Assembly: GCF_000454545.1 (NCBI RefSeq)
Contig: NZ_CM002139.1
Location: 2,635,436-2,699,435 of the forward strand
Source: Xanthomonas cassavae CFBP 4642
Lineage (GTDB): Bacteria; Pseudomonadota; Gammaproteobacteria; Xanthomonadales; Xanthomonadaceae
Length of the DNA stretch: 64,000 bases
Direction of reading: 5' to 3'
Below are positions 44,788 to 56,107 of the stretch, in pieces; the stretch's first letter is position 1; each line of letters begins with the position of its first letter. Under the pieces are notes generated by a model. The model was not told the origin of the DNA and made no database searches. It was given only the letters and a program-made list of their open reading frames with translations. A program made the translations under genes and the position numbers.

Positions 44788-45249
44788 TCAACACCGCACG
44801 CAAGGCCACCACGGCCACCAGCCGTAGCCGTGCAACGCGTAGGCATCGGCTGCCCGCTCCAGCGGGTTGCGCACGTGGATGCCGCCACACAGCAGATACA
44901 CCGGCAAAAACAGCGGACCAAGCAGCATGTACTGATAGACGTGGGCGCGCTCGTGATCACCCAGGCGTACCGGCGGATGCGTGCAGCGGCCGGCCGCATG
45001 TGCGTAGGTAGCGCATCGCAGGTCCAGCGACTGGCCCTTGATCAGGATCACGTTGCCGAATGTCATCGCCCCACCCGGCCCCCACGGCCAGGCATCGAAG
45101 ACGACGGCCAGCTCCTGCCGGGACCAGCGCGGGCGTGCGCCAACGCAGCTTCCAAGCGCACCGATCGCCAGGCCCAGCGCGGTATTGGGCAGCGTCCACA
45201 GCGCGCCCAGGGCCAGCAGCGCAGCCGACCCATGCCGCAACCGGGTCAA
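44788..45249 (-). CDS. Putative membrane protein with HExxH metalloprotease-like motif
   Basis: The 153-residue protein starts with a TTG that overlaps the pspC stop as TTGA, so it is translationally coupled to pspC. It has a hydrophobic N-terminal segment (ALLALGALWTLPNTALGLAIGALG). A soluble stretch contains FDAWPWGPGGAMTFGNVIL, and then GDHERAHVYQYMLLGP. The last segment carries HERAH, a perfect HExxH zinc motif. A hydrophobic segment (LFLPVYLLCGG) and NPLERAADAYA, with a possible third ligand Glu, come after it. This HExxH...ExxAD pattern recalls M48-type peptidases and the eCIS-core metallopeptidase-like domain. No family was confirmed. Coupling to pspC hints at an envelope-stress role. 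Confidence 0.75.
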   Translation of the reverse strand: MTRLRHGSAALLALGALWTLPNTALGLAIGALGSCVGARPRWSRQELAVVFDAWPWGPGGAMTFGNVILIKGQSLDLRCATYAHAAGRCTHPPVRLGDHERAHVYQYMLLGPLFLPVYLLCGGIHVRNPLERAADAYALHGYGWWPWWPCVRC

Positions 45250-45443
45250 TCCGCCTGGTTGGGAATCAGCAGCCACAGGATCAGGTAGACCAGGATGCCG
45301 GGAAACGCGGCCGAGGCGATCGACACGATCACGAACAACACGCGCAGCAGCGTGGAGCTCCAACCGAAGCGACGTGCGATACCGCCGACCACGCCGGCGA
45401 TCATGCGATCGTTGAGGGAACGGGAGAGTGCGGTGGTGGCCAT
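45246..45443 (-). CDS. pspC: PspC-domain envelope stress protein
   Basis: This 65-residue protein is a minimal PspC domain. The basic N-terminus (RSLNDRMIAGVVGGIARRFGW) is followed by one long hydrophobic helix (LRVLFVIVSIASAAFPGILVYLILWLLIP). PspC proteins sense or transmit inner-membrane stress. No pspA, pspB or pspF lies nearby. It forms an overlapping pair with the HExxH protein downstream. Confidence 0.92.
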   Translation of the reverse strand: MATTALSRSLNDRMIAGVVGGIARRFGWSSTLLRVLFVIVSIASAAFPGILVYLILWLLIPNQAD

Positions 45444-45546
45444 GGGCAGGCTCCTCGAAACGTGACGGCCAGTCTAGAAAGCCGGACGACAGCACACCGT
45501 GACGGGCGCCGGCACACTGCAATGCCGGGCATTGCCTTCCCAGATA

Positions 45547-46623
45547 TCAGGCGGTTCCGTCTCGGTCCTGCAGCCAGCGATGGATCGCCACCGGTACCTC
45601 GCGCTGCGCACGTCCGGAGACGTAGATCCCGATATGGCCGCCGCGAAAACTCAGCTCGCTGTAATCGGCACTGCCCACCAAGCCGCGCAGGGCACGCGAG
45701 GCATCCGGCGGAACGAGGTGGTCGTGTTCGGCGTAGATATTCAGCACCGGCATGTCGACATCCTGCAGGTCGACCGCCTGCCCGCCGATGCGCACCTGCC
45801 CGGTGACCAACCCGTTGCGCTGGTAGAACAGGGTGACGAATTCGCGGAATGCCTCGCCTGCCAGATCGGGCGAATCGAAGATCCACTTTTCCATGCGCAG
45901 GAAATCTTCCAACGCCTGCTTGTCGTCGAGGATGTCGAGCAGGCCGACATACTTCTGCAGGTTGAGACGAAACGGCTTGAGCATCAGGTAGCTGGCGTTC
46001 ATCAGGTCCGCCGGCACGTTGCCCATGGTGTCCACGAACAGATCCACATCGACCATGCGCGCCCAGTTGGACAGCATGTTGTCGGGGGTGTGGAAATCCA
46101 CCGGCGTGACCATGGTGATCAGGTTGCGCACCTTGTGCCGCTGCAGCGCGGCGTAGCACAGCGAGAAAGTGCCGCCCTGGCAGATGCCGAGCACGTCCAC
46201 CGCGTCCACCCCGGCGTGCTCGCGCAAATGATCCACCGCGCCGTCGATGTAGCGCAGCAGATAGTCTTCCAGGGTCAGATAGCGCTCGGAGCGGTCCGGG
46301 TAGCCCCAGTCCAGCACGTAAACATCCTGGCCATGGCTCAACAAGCCCTTGACCAGCGAGCGATCGGCCTGCAGGTCGACCATGTACGGGCGATTGACTA
46401 GCGCGTACACGATCAGCAGCGGTGTCCGGGCAACCGGCGCCTGGTCGCCGACGAAGCGATACAGCACCACCTTGCCATCGCGCCAGATTTCCTCGCGCTC
46501 GGTGACGCCGTAATCGACATCCTCCACGCCGGGCAGCAGCTTGAGGCCTTCGCGCAACTTGCGCTGCAGCGATAGCGTCTCCTGCATCAGGTCTTCGGCA
46601 CTGAATCCCAGCGGCCCTTTCAT
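45547..46623 (-). CDS. phaC: Class III polyhydroxyalkanoate synthase, PhaC subunit
   Basis: PhaC polymerises 3-hydroxyacyl-CoA into storage polyester. The 358-residue size identifies the short class III form that needs PhaE. The alpha/beta-hydrolase fold has the lipase-like box GICQGG near residue 146 (catalytic Cys), the Asp in YAEHDHLVPP near 300 and the His in GGHIG near 329. The start overlaps the phaE stop as ATGA, giving a coupled pair. No phaA, phaB or phasin gene is in the window, but a 3-hydroxybutyrate dehydrogenase-like gene lies about 2 kb away. Confidence 0.94.
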   Translation of the reverse strand: MKGPLGFSAEDLMQETLSLQRKLREGLKLLPGVEDVDYGVTEREEIWRDGKVVLYRFVGDQAPVARTPLLIVYALVNRPYMVDLQADRSLVKGLLSHGQDVYVLDWGYPDRSERYLTLEDYLLRYIDGAVDHLREHAGVDAVDVLGICQGGTFSLCYAALQRHKVRNLITMVTPVDFHTPDNMLSNWARMVDVDLFVDTMGNVPADLMNASYLMLKPFRLNLQKYVGLLDILDDKQALEDFLRMEKWIFDSPDLAGEAFREFVTLFYQRNGLVTGQVRIGGQAVDLQDVDMPVLNIYAEHDHLVPPDASRALRGLVGSADYSELSFRGGHIGIYVSGRAQREVPVAIHRWLQDRDGTA

Positions 46624-47750
46624 GAGGTGGCTCCACGCGGTTTACCGGCGGCGGGTTTGCCTGTGGTCTTGCCGGCGTCACCCCTGGAGCCCGGCTTGCC
46701 CGCTGCAGTTTTTTTGACCGGCTTCGCGGCGGCGGCCGGCTTGCGCGCCGTCCCTGCGACAGCTGCCGCCTTGCGCCGCGGCGATGCCGCCACCGGATCG
46801 GCTTCGGGCGCCTCGGGCGTCCCCGCCTTGCCCGATGCGGTGGTCGCGCTGCGCAGCATCCGCCGTACCGCCCGCTCCAGTTCGGCGATGCGGCGATGTG
46901 CGGCATCCATTTCCGAACGTGTGGGCATGCCGAAGCGTTCGCTGAGCTGCTCCACCTCTTCCTGCAGTGCGGCGCGCAGACGCATATGCGCATTGGCAAA
47001 ACCGCCGTAGACCTCGCGGAACTGGTCCGACAGCGCGATGTCGGCGTAGGACTCTTCGGCCGCCTCGATCCACAGATCGAACAGGGCGCGTGCGCTGGTC
47101 AACTGGCTGCCGCTGCTTTCGTGTTCGCCGAGCTTGCTGGTAAAGCGACCGAAGGCCTGTTCGATTGCCGCCTTCAGCTGTTCGCCATAGGCATGCGACT
47201 GGGCCTGGAACTCCTGTTGCGCACGCGCCAGCTTCTGCAGGTGTGCCTGGTGATTGCGGTTCAGCCCGAATGCGGGCATGTCCAGCCAGGGCGCATTTTC
47301 CTCGCGCCACTTGCCCAGCGTCTGCGCCGCTTCCTGCAGCCAGGGGTCGGAACCGCCCGGGCTGCCGCCGCGCAGCGAGCCCAGCGTCCATTGCATCAGT
47401 TGCTCGCCCTGCCCTTGCACGGCACGCCGCCAGGCATCGGAGACTTCATTGGCCGAAGTGTCGCGTCCGGCGAACTGGGCGGCCACCTGCTGCATGGTGC
47501 CGAACCAGTCGCCGGCCTGGGTACGGAAGCGATCGATGGCGTCCTGCGCCTGCGGTGCGGCCTGGGTGGGCAACAGCTGCGACCACCAGTCCACCGCCTT
47601 ACGCCAGTCCTGCGGGGCATCGCCGCCTGCCGGCGGCGGTTGGGCAGCGGCGCCGGCCTGGCCGTGACGCATGGCATCTCCCCAAGCCGCCCAGTACTGG
47701 CGCGCCTTGTCCTGAAAGTTGCCATTGTCCGAACCGCTGCTCGCCATCAT
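46620..47750 (-). CDS. phaE: Class III PHA synthase accessory subunit PhaE, with basic tail
   Basis: PhaE is the non-catalytic partner of class III PhaC. The 376-residue protein starts with a Trp-rich region (QYWAAWGDAM, KAVDWWSQLLP) and continues with long amphipathic helices (about 160-290), as in PhaE proteins. From about residue 300 onward the sequence becomes a Lys/Ala/Pro-rich tail (KPAAAAKPVKKTAAGKPG and similar). This resembles the DNA- or granule-binding tails of PhaF/PhaM or histone-H1-like proteins. That tail is not part of the core family as I know it. An ATG one codon later at 47747 is equally possible. Confidence 0.9.
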   Translation of the reverse strand: MMASSGSDNGNFQDKARQYWAAWGDAMRHGQAGAAAQPPPAGGDAPQDWRKAVDWWSQLLPTQAAPQAQDAIDRFRTQAGDWFGTMQQVAAQFAGRDTSANEVSDAWRRAVQGQGEQLMQWTLGSLRGGSPGGSDPWLQEAAQTLGKWREENAPWLDMPAFGLNRNHQAHLQKLARAQQEFQAQSHAYGEQLKAAIEQAFGRFTSKLGEHESSGSQLTSARALFDLWIEAAEESYADIALSDQFREVYGGFANAHMRLRAALQEEVEQLSERFGMPTRSEMDAAHRRIAELERAVRRMLRSATTASGKAGTPEAPEADPVAASPRRKAAAVAGTARKPAAAAKPVKKTAAGKPGSRGDAGKTTGKPAAGKPRGATS

Positions 47751-47805
47751 CCCCTCGCATATGTGTCCACCCGGCCATCCTACCGCGTGTACCGGGCGTT
47801 GCCGC

Positions 47806-48420
47806 TCAGGGTTTGGGGATCCGCAGCGTCTTGCTGATCATCAGCGAGCCGGAGACCGCAAACAGCAGCACCAACGGATGGAACTGCCAGGGGCCCAGCT
47901 GCCACTGCCCCCACCACAGAGCCTCGCCGACGCGGCCGGTGCTGGCGGCCACCGCCAGCAGGATCACCAGCACCAGGCTGGTGGGAATCGGCGTGCCTTC
48001 GAAATACGGCACCTTGTCGGCCTCGCCAGCGATTTCTTCGGCGGTCACGTTGTAGCGCGCCAGCCGGCTCACCCCGCAGCAGACGAAATAGCTGAGCACC
48101 AGCCAGTCCCAGCCACCGCGCATGCCGCAGGCATAACCGAGCGCAGCCGGCGCGACGCCGAACGAGATCACGTCTGCCAGCGAGTCCAGCTCGCGCCCCA
48201 GCGTGGACGAGGCCTTGCGCCAGCGTGCCACGTGCCCGTCCAGCGCATCGAACACGAAGGCCAGCGGAATCAACGCCATGCCCAGCAGCAGGTCGCCGCG
48301 GTGACCTTCCTGCAGGAAGCGCATCGCCGCGAAGACCGCCCCGGTGCCGCAGAAGGCGTTGGCCAGGGTGAACCAGTCTGCGAGTTGGAAATCGCGCAGC
48401 ATCGAAAAATGGCGTTTCAT
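47806..48420 (-). CDS. pssA: CDP-diacylglycerol-serine O-phosphatidyltransferase
   Basis: PssA makes phosphatidylserine, the precursor of phosphatidylethanolamine. The 204-residue integral membrane protein carries the CDP-alcohol phosphotransferase motif DG-x2-AR-x8-G-x3-D-x3-D as DALDGHVARWRKASSTLG followed by RELDSLAD. About six hydrophobic helices are present. This is the membrane-embedded PssA type rather than the PLD-like enzyme of E. coli. The ATG at 48420 begins MKRHFSM; upstream extension is not supported. Confidence 0.93.
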   Translation of the reverse strand: MKRHFSMLRDFQLADWFTLANAFCGTGAVFAAMRFLQEGHRGDLLLGMALIPLAFVFDALDGHVARWRKASSTLGRELDSLADVISFGVAPAALGYACGMRGGWDWLVLSYFVCCGVSRLARYNVTAEEIAGEADKVPYFEGTPIPTSLVLVILLAVAASTGRVGEALWWGQWQLGPWQFHPLVLLFAVSGSLMISKTLRIPKP

Positions 48421-48559
48421 GCGGAGCCTGAAGAAAGCGAGGCGCAAAGGGTAACGCGCGCGCGTCATGCAGGCGACCGTTGCGCCGTACTCCGCTAGGC
48501 TGGCGATCAGCGTGGCCGCTTGCGGCCGCGCACGCTCTCCCGACTTCCGAGGACACCCG

Positions 48560-49318
48560 ATGCGCAGCATCCTGATCACTGGCGCCGGCAGCGGCATCGG
48601 CGCCGGCATCGCCGCCCACCTTGCCCGCGACGGCCACCATCTGCTGATCAGCGATCTGGACCTGGCCGCCGCCGAACAGATCGCGCAGCAGCTGCGCCAG
48701 GCGGGCGGCTCGGCCGAGGCACTGACGCTGGACGTGAGCGATGAAGACAGCATTGCCGATGCACTGGCCACCGCATCGCGCTCCCCGCAGGTGCTGGTGA
48801 ACAACGCCGGCCTGCAACAGGTGGCTGCGCTGGAAGAGTTTCCGATGCAGCGCTGGGCAGTGCTGGTGGATGTGATGCTCACCGGCGCCGCACGCCTGAG
48901 CCGCGCGGTGTTGCCTGGCATGCGCGCGGCCGGCTACGGGCGCATCGTCAATATCGGCAGCATCCACTCGCTCGTCGCCAGCCCCTACAAGAGCGCCTAT
49001 GTCGCTGCCAAGCATGGCCTGGTCGGCCTGGCCAAGGCGATCGCACTGGAAACCGCCGACTGCGACATCACCGTCAACACCCTATGCCCCAGCTATGTGC
49101 GCACGCCGCTGGTGGAGCGCCAGATCGCCGACCAGGCCCGCACACGTGGCATCGCCGAAGCGGCGGTGATCGGCGATGTGATGCTCAGGCCGATGCCCAA
49201 GGGCGCCTTCATCGAGTACGACGAGCTGGCTGGCACGGTAGCTTTTTTGATGACGCCTGCAGCGCGCAACATCACCGGGCAATCCATTGCCATCGATGGC
49301 GGCTGGACTGCGCAATAA
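48560..49318 (+). CDS. Short-chain dehydrogenase, probable D-3-hydroxybutyrate dehydrogenase
   Basis: This 252-residue classical SDR has the cofactor loop TGAGSGIGAGIA, an Asp at the end of beta-2 (ISDLDL, NAD preference), NNAG, and the active site S-x12-Y-x3-K (SIHSLVASPYKSAYVAAKHG). The loop VDVMLTGAARLSRAVLPGM, the C-terminal NTLCPSYVRTPLVERQI and AIDGGWTAQ all resemble BdhA. BdhA oxidises 3-hydroxybutyrate from PHB turnover. The start has GAGGA at 6 bases. Proximity to the PHA synthase genes supports the role; other SDR substrates remain possible. Confidence 0.85.
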   Translation: MRSILITGAGSGIGAGIAAHLARDGHHLLISDLDLAAAEQIAQQLRQAGGSAEALTLDVSDEDSIADALATASRSPQVLVNNAGLQQVAALEEFPMQRWAVLVDVMLTGAARLSRAVLPGMRAAGYGRIVNIGSIHSLVASPYKSAYVAAKHGLVGLAKAIALETADCDITVNTLCPSYVRTPLVERQIADQARTRGIAEAAVIGDVMLRPMPKGAFIEYDELAGTVAFLMTPAARNITGQSIAIDGGWTAQ

Positions 49319-49348
49319 TCGCACTGGTGAAATTTTCACCAGTGCGAT
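49318..49348. repeat. 31-base perfect palindrome
   Basis: Arms ATCGCACTGGTGAAA (49318-49332) and TTTCACCAGTGCGAT (49334-49348) are exact reverse complements around a single T. The left arm starts at the last base of the bdhA-like stop codon. There is no T-run, so it is not a typical terminator. It could be a protein-binding site, or a cruciform or hairpin ending the transcript. Confidence 0.85.
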
Positions 49349-49380
49349 CGACGGCGTTGCAGCGCAAGGGCTGTCATGGG

Positions 49381-49426
49381 TTGTCCACAGACTTGCGCAG
49401 CGTCCATCCACAGGCGATGTGGAAAA
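49381..49426. promoter_or_regulatory. Cluster of DnaA-box-like words
   Basis: TTGTCCACA (49381-49389), CCATCCACA (49404-49412) and TGTGGAAAA (49418-49426, reverse of TTTTCCACA) lie within 46 bases. The third matches TTWTNCACA exactly and the others miss by one or two. They may titrate or bind DnaA; this is not near dnaA or an origin that I can see. Confidence 0.3.
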
Positions 49427-49499
49427 CTGTGCGACGCGTCCCAGGCGACTCCCAGCCGCTGGCCGGCACGTTGGCGGTGACGATGCGACACGGCATCAG

Positions 49500-49531
49500 G
49501 TTCGCCGCTCGCGCGCAGCGCGCTGGCGAAC
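49500..49531 (-). terminator. Hairpin past the Nudix gene
   Basis: GTTCGCC (49500-49506) pairs with GGCGAAC (49525-49531), with further GC pairing inside. It begins 10 bases beyond the Nudix stop on the minus strand, without a T-run. Confidence 0.4.
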
Positions 49532-49541
49532 ACATTCCCAC

Positions 49542-50030
49542 TCAGACGCGCGAATAACTCCAAGACTGCATGCGCCCGTCGCGATACGGCATCACGCCAT
49601 GGAACGGCCGCGGGTCGCCGTCGAATACCAGCGGCAGGAAGTTGCGGTCGCCCTCCCACATCGGCACCTGGTCCATCTGCGCGATGGAAATCCACTCCAG
49701 CGTGCCTTCCCGATTGGACGCCTGCGGGATGCCGTCGAAACTGCGGATCAGGAACACGAATCCCAGCCAGTCCTCGCCCTGCTTGCCGAACCCGGGCCAG
49801 CTGATGGTGCCGCGCAATTGCATGTCGCCGCACTCCACACCGGCTTCTTCGCGGATCTCGCGGCGCATGCAGGCCAGCACGTCCTCCTCCGGCTCCACCT
49901 TGCCCCCAAGCCCGTTGTACTTGCCCAGGTGCTGATCGCCCGGACGCGCATTGCGGTGGATCATCAGCACCTGCGTGCCGTCCGGCGACAGCAGGTAGCC
50001 CAGGGTGGCGACAATCGGGGTATAGGGCAT
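49542..50030 (-). CDS. Nudix hydrolase (MutT-like)
   Basis: This 162-residue protein contains a complete Nudix box, GGKVEPEEDVLACMRREIREEAGV in pattern form G-x5-E-x7-R-E-x2-E-E-x-G (residues about 43-66). Such enzymes remove pyrophosphate from nucleoside diphosphate derivatives. The opening TLGYLLSPDGTQVLMIHRN is like 8-oxo-dGTP diphosphatases, and the C-terminal half has FDGDPRPFHG. Substrate cannot be assigned. It lies 211 bases downstream of the DUF1249 gene on the same strand. Confidence 0.9.
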   Translation of the reverse strand: MPYTPIVATLGYLLSPDGTQVLMIHRNARPGDQHLGKYNGLGGKVEPEEDVLACMRREIREEAGVECGDMQLRGTISWPGFGKQGEDWLGFVFLIRSFDGIPQASNREGTLEWISIAQMDQVPMWEGDRNFLPLVFDGDPRPFHGVMPYRDGRMQSWSYSRV

Positions 50031-50241
50031 GGCACAGGATCTGACACGAAGCGCATCAGTATGACCGATGCCATGGCCTGAACGCAGCAGAGGTCACTAC
50101 GCGCAACTCGCCTTGATCGGACGGCATCCTGGGCAGCGGTCGGACGCCATCCTGCCTTGTATCTCCCAGATCAGTGTCGCGACAAGCCGGCCGCAATTGT
50201 TGCGCCCGCTACATCATCCAGACGCAATCCAGCGATCGACC

Positions 50242-50751
50242 TTAGCCGGCAGCGGCCTGCGCGCCCGGCCTTGGCGGCGCGACGTACTCGGAATCCAGCC
50301 GCAAGGTGGCCACCCCATGGCCGCGCTCGGCCAGGTAGTCCAGCCACTTGCCCAGGAAGGTGTTCATGCGCATACGATGGCTGATCAGCTCGGCCGGTGG
50401 CGGGAACATGCCCATCACGTCCTGCCAGCGACGGCCCACATAGCAATGCGTGGTCTCCGCCTGCCGGGCATCACGGTACAGGCGCACATACGCCGAGGGA
50501 TCCGGCTCGCCGGTGACCGGGTCGCACAGGTCGTAGGTCAGCCGCAGCTCGACGGTGTAGCGGTGGCATTCGATGACGTCCAGGCGCAGGTCCAGGCCAT
50601 CGCCGATCGACGAGACATACGATCCCGGTGCCAGATCGCCCGGGGCGAACAGGCGGGTCAGATGCTGGAAGTTCTCTGCATACAGGCCCATCAGCCAGCC
50701 GAACCGGCTCAGGCGGGGAATGATGTCGAGTTTGCTCAATGTCTGGGCCAT
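50242..50751 (-). CDS. DUF1249 (YqiB-like) protein
   Basis: The 169-residue product matches DUF1249. It begins with LSRFGWLMGLYAENFQHL and contains a Y-rich core (DVIECHRYTVELRLTY, YVRLYRDARQAE). It ends with EKR-like conserved segments (RMNTFLGKWLDYLAERGH). In enterobacteria the relative yqiB sits next to the Nudix gene nudF, and here it is also upstream of a Nudix gene, which supports a shared context. The molecular function is unknown. The ATG at 50751 begins MAQTLSKLDIIPRLS. Confidence 0.85.
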   Translation of the reverse strand: MAQTLSKLDIIPRLSRFGWLMGLYAENFQHLTRLFAPGDLAPGSYVSSIGDGLDLRLDVIECHRYTVELRLTYDLCDPVTGEPDPSAYVRLYRDARQAETTHCYVGRRWQDVMGMFPPPAELISHRMRMNTFLGKWLDYLAERGHGVATLRLDSEYVAPPRPGAQAAAG

Positions 50752-50952
50752 GCACCGATCCTACACGCTGCGCTGCCGCGCGGGCAGCATTGACGAGGGC
50801 CCGACGACAGGCCTACCTTGGCGGGAGCATTGCCCCGCCCGCTTGACTCACCCGGGTTGCCGGCAAGCCGTCCGATCAATCGCGGCAGCATCCGGAGTGC
50901 GAACGCGCCGATCGCCTGCCCAATCCCGCATCCCGTCCCACCAATCCCGGCC

Positions 50953-51774
50953 TCAAAACATCTCGCGCTGCAGCCCCAGCGTAGAGAGCACCTTGCTGGA
51001 GATTTCCTCGATCGAGGTGTTGGTGGTACTGAGCGAGGGGATGCGCTCCATCTGGAACATGCGCTCGGCGAGCGCCACCTCACGCCGGCAGGTCTCGGCC
51101 GCGCTGTAACGCGAATTGGCGCGACGCTCCTGACGGATCTGCTGCAGACGTTCCGGGTCGATGGTCAGGCCGAACAGCTTGCTGCGGTAATTGCGCAGGC
51201 GCGGCGGCAGCTGTTCGTTCTCCAGGTCTTCATCGGTCAGCGGATAGTTGGCGGCGCGGATGCCGTAATGCAAGGCCAGATAGATGCAGGTCGGCGTCTT
51301 GCCGGCGCGCGACACCGCCACCAGAATCACGTCGGCCTCGTCGTAATTGAGCGCGATCCCATCGTCGTGGCTCAGCGCGAAGTTCATCGCGTTGATGCGC
51401 CGGTGATAGGTTTCGAAATCCACCATGCCGTGCGCGCGCCCCACGCGCGAATGCCGTGGCGCATTGAGCTCGCGCTCCAGCGGCTCGATGAAGGGCGCGA
51501 ACACGTCCAGCATCAGCGCACCGCTTTCGGCCAGGATCATGCTCAATTGTGGATCCACGCACGAATTGACGACCACCGGGCGCACCTGATAGCGCTCGCC
51601 GGCGGCGCGCACCCGCATCGCGGCATGGCGCGCTTTTTCTGCATCGTCAATGAACGACATACGGTCGGTGACGAAGTTGAATCCGCTGAACTGGGTGAGC
51701 AGGCTATGCCCAATCGTTTCAGCGGTGATACCGGTTCCATCGGAGACGTAGAACACCGGCCGGATTGTTGACAT
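50953..51774 (-). CDS. ppsR: Phosphoenolpyruvate synthase regulatory protein
   Basis: PpsR (DUF299) is a bifunctional kinase/phosphorylase that inactivates and reactivates PEP synthase by ADP-dependent phosphorylation. The 273-residue protein begins [16 protein letters not shown]. It has the P-loop [16 protein letters not shown] near residue 148 and the basic [16 protein letters not shown]. The ATG at 51774 has AGAGGTGG upstream. It is divergent from its target ppsA with about 140 bases between starts, so the two genes share a control region. Confidence 0.95.
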   Translation of the reverse strand: MSTIRPVFYVSDGTGITAETIGHSLLTQFSGFNFVTDRMSFIDDAEKARHAAMRVRAAGERYQVRPVVVNSCVDPQLSMILAESGALMLDVFAPFIEPLERELNAPRHSRVGRAHGMVDFETYHRRINAMNFALSHDDGIALNYDEADVILVAVSRAGKTPTCIYLALHYGIRAANYPLTDEDLENEQLPPRLRNYRSKLFGLTIDPERLQQIRQERRANSRYSAAETCRREVALAERMFQMERIPSLSTTNTSIEEISSKVLSTLGLQREMF

Positions 51775-51916
51775 CAAGACCACCTCTTTGAACTGGTGTT
51801 CAAAAGTTACGGGTTCATGCTTGTGCAGATTCCGCTGTGCACTGCATCATAGAGGCTTCTTCCTACGGACGCGGCCATCCAGCCCGCTCGGGCGATGGCC
51901 ATACGGAGCATCGCGC

Positions 51917-54309
<2,393 letters not shown>

Positions 54310-54310
<1 letters not shown>

Positions 54311-55275
54311 TGGGAGTGTTGGGTGTAGTGATGGCGGCCGCTGCGGGAGCAGCGGCTGCAAAGCCTGCAGCGCGGGCAACGGTAGACCCGGCGTTCAACT
54401 GGGCCACCATTCCGTGGGCCCAATACGCGTTGAACTGGGGCGTCGCGTTGCTGATTGTCGTGGTCGGCATGTGGCTGGCTAAGCAGCTTAGTCAGTGGTT
54501 GCATCGTGCGCTGACGCGGGCACGCGTCGAAACCACACTGACCAATTTCCTGCGCAACGTGGTGTATGCATTGTTGCTGGTACTGGTCTTCGTCAGCGCA
54601 TTGAGCCAGATCGGCGTGCCCCCCACCTCGTTGATCGCGGTCTTGGGTGCGGCCGGCCTGGCGGTCGGCCTGGCGTTGAAGGACTCGCTATCCAACATCG
54701 CCGCCGGGGTCATGCTGATCGTGTTGCGGCCGATGCGCGATGGCGACCATGTGGTCATCGCCGGGCAGGAAGGCGTTGTGGACGAGATCCGGATCTTCCA
54801 GACCCGGCTGCGTGCCTTCGACGAACGCATGATCACCCTGCCCAACAGCACCATCACCACCGCCCCCATCATCAACTACAGCACCTTGCCCAACCGCCGG
54901 CTGGAAGTCACGGTGGGCGTGGGCTATGACGATGACCTGAAGAAGGCTCAGCAGTTGTTGCTGCAGATCGCCAAGGACAACCCCAATATCCTGGAATCGC
55001 CCGCACCGTTCGTGCAGGTCACCAACCTGGGCGAGAGCACGGTCGATCTGATGTTGTTTGCCTATGCCACCAACGGCAACTTCGGCGCGGCCAAGAGCAG
55101 CACGCTGGAGCAGATCCGCAATCAGTTGCTGGAGAACGGGCTCAATATTCCGTATCCGCAGCGCGATCTGCACGTGTATCACCACGACGCCGACGGCAAG
55201 CCGATCTCCGATCTGCTGCTCAAGGGCATCGCCGACGATGGCGATGTCAGCAAGGGGCCACCGCTGGCGCGCTAA
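54310..55275 (+). CDS. mscS: Mechanosensitive ion channel MscS-like
   Basis: This 321-residue small-conductance channel has an Ala-rich start and three membrane helices (about 37-57, 78-99 and 103-135). The pore helix TM3 reads LGAAGLAVGLALKDSLSNIAAG, whose Gly/Ala pattern is diagnostic. The C-terminal beta and alpha/beta domains contain GVVDEIRIFQTRLRAFD and TLPNSTI. The channel releases osmolytes on hypo-osmotic shock. It is coupled to ppsA by TGATG, an unexpected pairing of metabolism with osmotic release. Confidence 0.95.
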
Positions 55276-55296
55276 GCTGGACTCGCTGAAAAAATA

Positions 55297-55324
55297 AAAG
55301 GCCGCATCGAAGGATGCGGCCTTT
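55297..55324. terminator. Strong bidirectional terminator
   Basis: A perfect 12-bp stem (AAAGGCCGCATC/GATGCGGCCTTT) with a 4-nt loop (GAAG) has T's after it on the plus strand and A's before it. It serves mscS and, in reverse, orn, whose stop lies about 125 bases beyond. Confidence 0.9.
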
Positions 55325-55450
55325 TTCATCGCCAACCGTGCTTCCGTCGCAAATATCAGGTCGGCGCCCTGCCGGGAGGTTTGCGGAGGACTGCGCGCGG
55401 CACTCGCCCGCCAGGGATCACACCCAGTGGTCGTCCGCCACTTTCAACAC

Positions 55451-56035
55451 TCAGCCTTCCACACCGGCGGCGGTATCGCCGCCCAGCGCACCCATGAACT
55501 GCCGGTAGTGGCGCAGTTCGGCAATGGAGTCGCGCACATCGCTCAGCGCGGTGTGCGCCGAACTCTTGGCGAACGTATTGGCCACGGTCGGCGCCCAACG
55601 CCGCGCCAATTCTTTGATGGTGGACACATCCAGGTTGCGATAATGGAAGTAACGCTCCAGGCGCGACATCTGGCGGTGCAGGAAGCGGCGATCCTGGCAG
55701 ATCGAGTTGCCGCACATCGGCGAGGCGCCGGCACGGATCCATTCGCTCAAGAACGCCACCGTCTGCGCCTCGGCCTGTGCGTGGGTGACCTGACTGTCCA
55801 GCACGCGCTGCCACAGGCCCGAACGGCGATGCTGGTTGCGGTTCCACTCGTCCATTGCTTCCAGCGTTTCCGGCGGATGGGCGATGGCCAGTTCCGGCCC
55901 TTCGGCAAGCACATTCAACTGCGCATCGGTCACGATGGTGGCGATCTCGATGATCGAATCCTGGTCGGTGTCCAGGCCGGTCATTTCCAGATCGATCCAG
56001 ATCAGTCGGTCGTTGCCTGCGAGGGTGTCTGCCAT
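55451..56035 (-). CDS. orn: Oligoribonuclease
   Basis: Orn degrades 2-5-nt RNA and pGpG. The 194-residue protein has the DEDDh exonuclease ligands: [10 protein letters not shown] near residue 15, a middle segment with [14 protein letters not shown] and the [11 protein letters not shown] near 164. Length matches E. coli (181). In a c-di-GMP-rich genus such as Xanthomonas, it would link c-di-GMP turnover to RNA decay. The gene is followed by the terminator at 55297. Confidence 0.97.
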   Translation of the reverse strand: MADTLAGNDRLIWIDLEMTGLDTDQDSIIEIATIVTDAQLNVLAEGPELAIAHPPETLEAMDEWNRNQHRRSGLWQRVLDSQVTHAQAEAQTVAFLSEWIRAGASPMCGNSICQDRRFLHRQMSRLERYFHYRNLDVSTIKELARRWAPTVANTFAKSSAHTALSDVRDSIAELRHYRQFMGALGGDTAAGVEG

Positions 56036-56107
56036 ATCGCCGTCCTGTGGATGGCCGTCGCCGGCCGGGTGCTGGAAAGGGCGCGCATCATACCGCGCCC
56101 ATGTGGC

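Noticed and set aside
45481-45546. A regulator or phasin gene near phaC
   Set aside because: The 103 bases between pspC and phaC hold no open frame of useful length.
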